Shown here piece after piece: positions 15,208 to 15,291 of a stretch of 15,291 nucleotides of DNA. Under the pieces are notes generated by a model that saw only the letters and a list, made by a program, of their open reading frames with translations, was not told the DNA's origin and did not search any database. Source of the DNA: an uncultured Clostridia bacterium. GTDB taxonomy: Bacteria > Bacillota > Clostridia > TANB77 > CAG-508. Made by a program: the position numbers and the translations under genes. How positions within the stretch are numbered: position 1 is the stretch's first letter; each line of letters starts with the position of its first letter. The stretch lies in contig CAKOVP010000031.1 in the NCBI GenBank assembly GCA_934122035.1, positions 1-15,291 of the forward strand, read 5' to 3'.

Positions 15208-15261
15208 TTTTTTGTTTATATTTTTATTATATAAATATAAACATTTTTTGTTATCTTCCAT
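15208..15261 (-). other. Out-of-frame leader of the prepilin-like protein, with an A6 run at the frameshift
   Basis: From ATG 15261 (AAAGGA 8 bases upstream) the frame reads MEDNKKCLYLYNKNINKK and then leaves the pilin frame. Dropping one A from the six (T run 15208-15213 on the plus strand) gives ...NINKNKKNGITLVALVV, a normal prepilin leader of about 25 residues. As written, the ATG frame does not produce the protein. Confidence 0.75.
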
Positions 15262-15291
15262 TTTCTTATTCCTTTCGTTTAATATTTCTAG

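Noticed and set aside
15200..15220. Canonical programmed -1 frameshift at A-AAA-AAC
   Set aside because: The six A and C are in the wrong phase for the X-XXY-YYZ rule, and a +1 (not -1) change is needed to reach the pilin frame.
1..15291. CRISPR array, tRNA or rRNA genes
   Set aside because: I saw no regularly spaced direct repeats, no cloverleaf with GTTCRA arm, and no rRNA-like stretch in any gap.

Overview
The window is very AT-rich with low-GC codon use, strong AGGAGG-type ribosome sites and factor-independent terminators. It carries sporulation genes (yunB, a SipL-type LysM/SPOCS gene), veg, and the clostridial order miaB-mutS. Together these point to an endospore-forming anaerobic member of the Clostridia (Bacillota), probably a gut or uncultured lineage. 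The genus cannot be told from the sequence alone.

Layout. Positions 1 to about 550 hold no gene. They form a long, highly structured non-coding RNA that I recognise as OLE RNA (ornate, large, extremophilic), ending in an intrinsic terminator. Its partner gene oapA, a four-helix membrane protein, follows at 685-1296. Next comes a long run of minus-strand genes. These are a membrane-anchored polysaccharide deacetylase, yunB, sipL, veg, a cell-wall glucosaminidase broken by a frameshift (G5 half and SH3b/glucosaminidase half), mutS, miaB, and a flavin reductase-like protein. A divergent plus-strand HD-domain phosphohydrolase starts at 12165 and ends in a terminator. The right end (14073-15261, minus) encodes a prepilin-like anchor joined by a Ser/Gly linker to a formylglycine-generating-enzyme/C-type-lectin-fold domain.

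Two parts deserve most attention. The first is the OLE RNA/OapA pair, a ribonucleoprotein system known from a limited set of Firmicutes. The second is the right-end surface protein. Its last ~40 codons switch abruptly to GC-richer, NNC-rich codons in the exact place where diversity-generating retroelements (DGRs) write their variable repeat, and a row of inverted repeats follows the stop codon. No reverse transcriptase or template repeat is in the window, so a remote DGR is an inference.

Two genes look frameshifted by one base: the glucosaminidase near 6506, and the prepilin leader in a run of six A at 15208-15213. Either may be an assembly error, a true mutation or, for the second, slippage-based variation. 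Several start sites were moved from the longest open frame because a promoter or ribosome site lies inside the extension.
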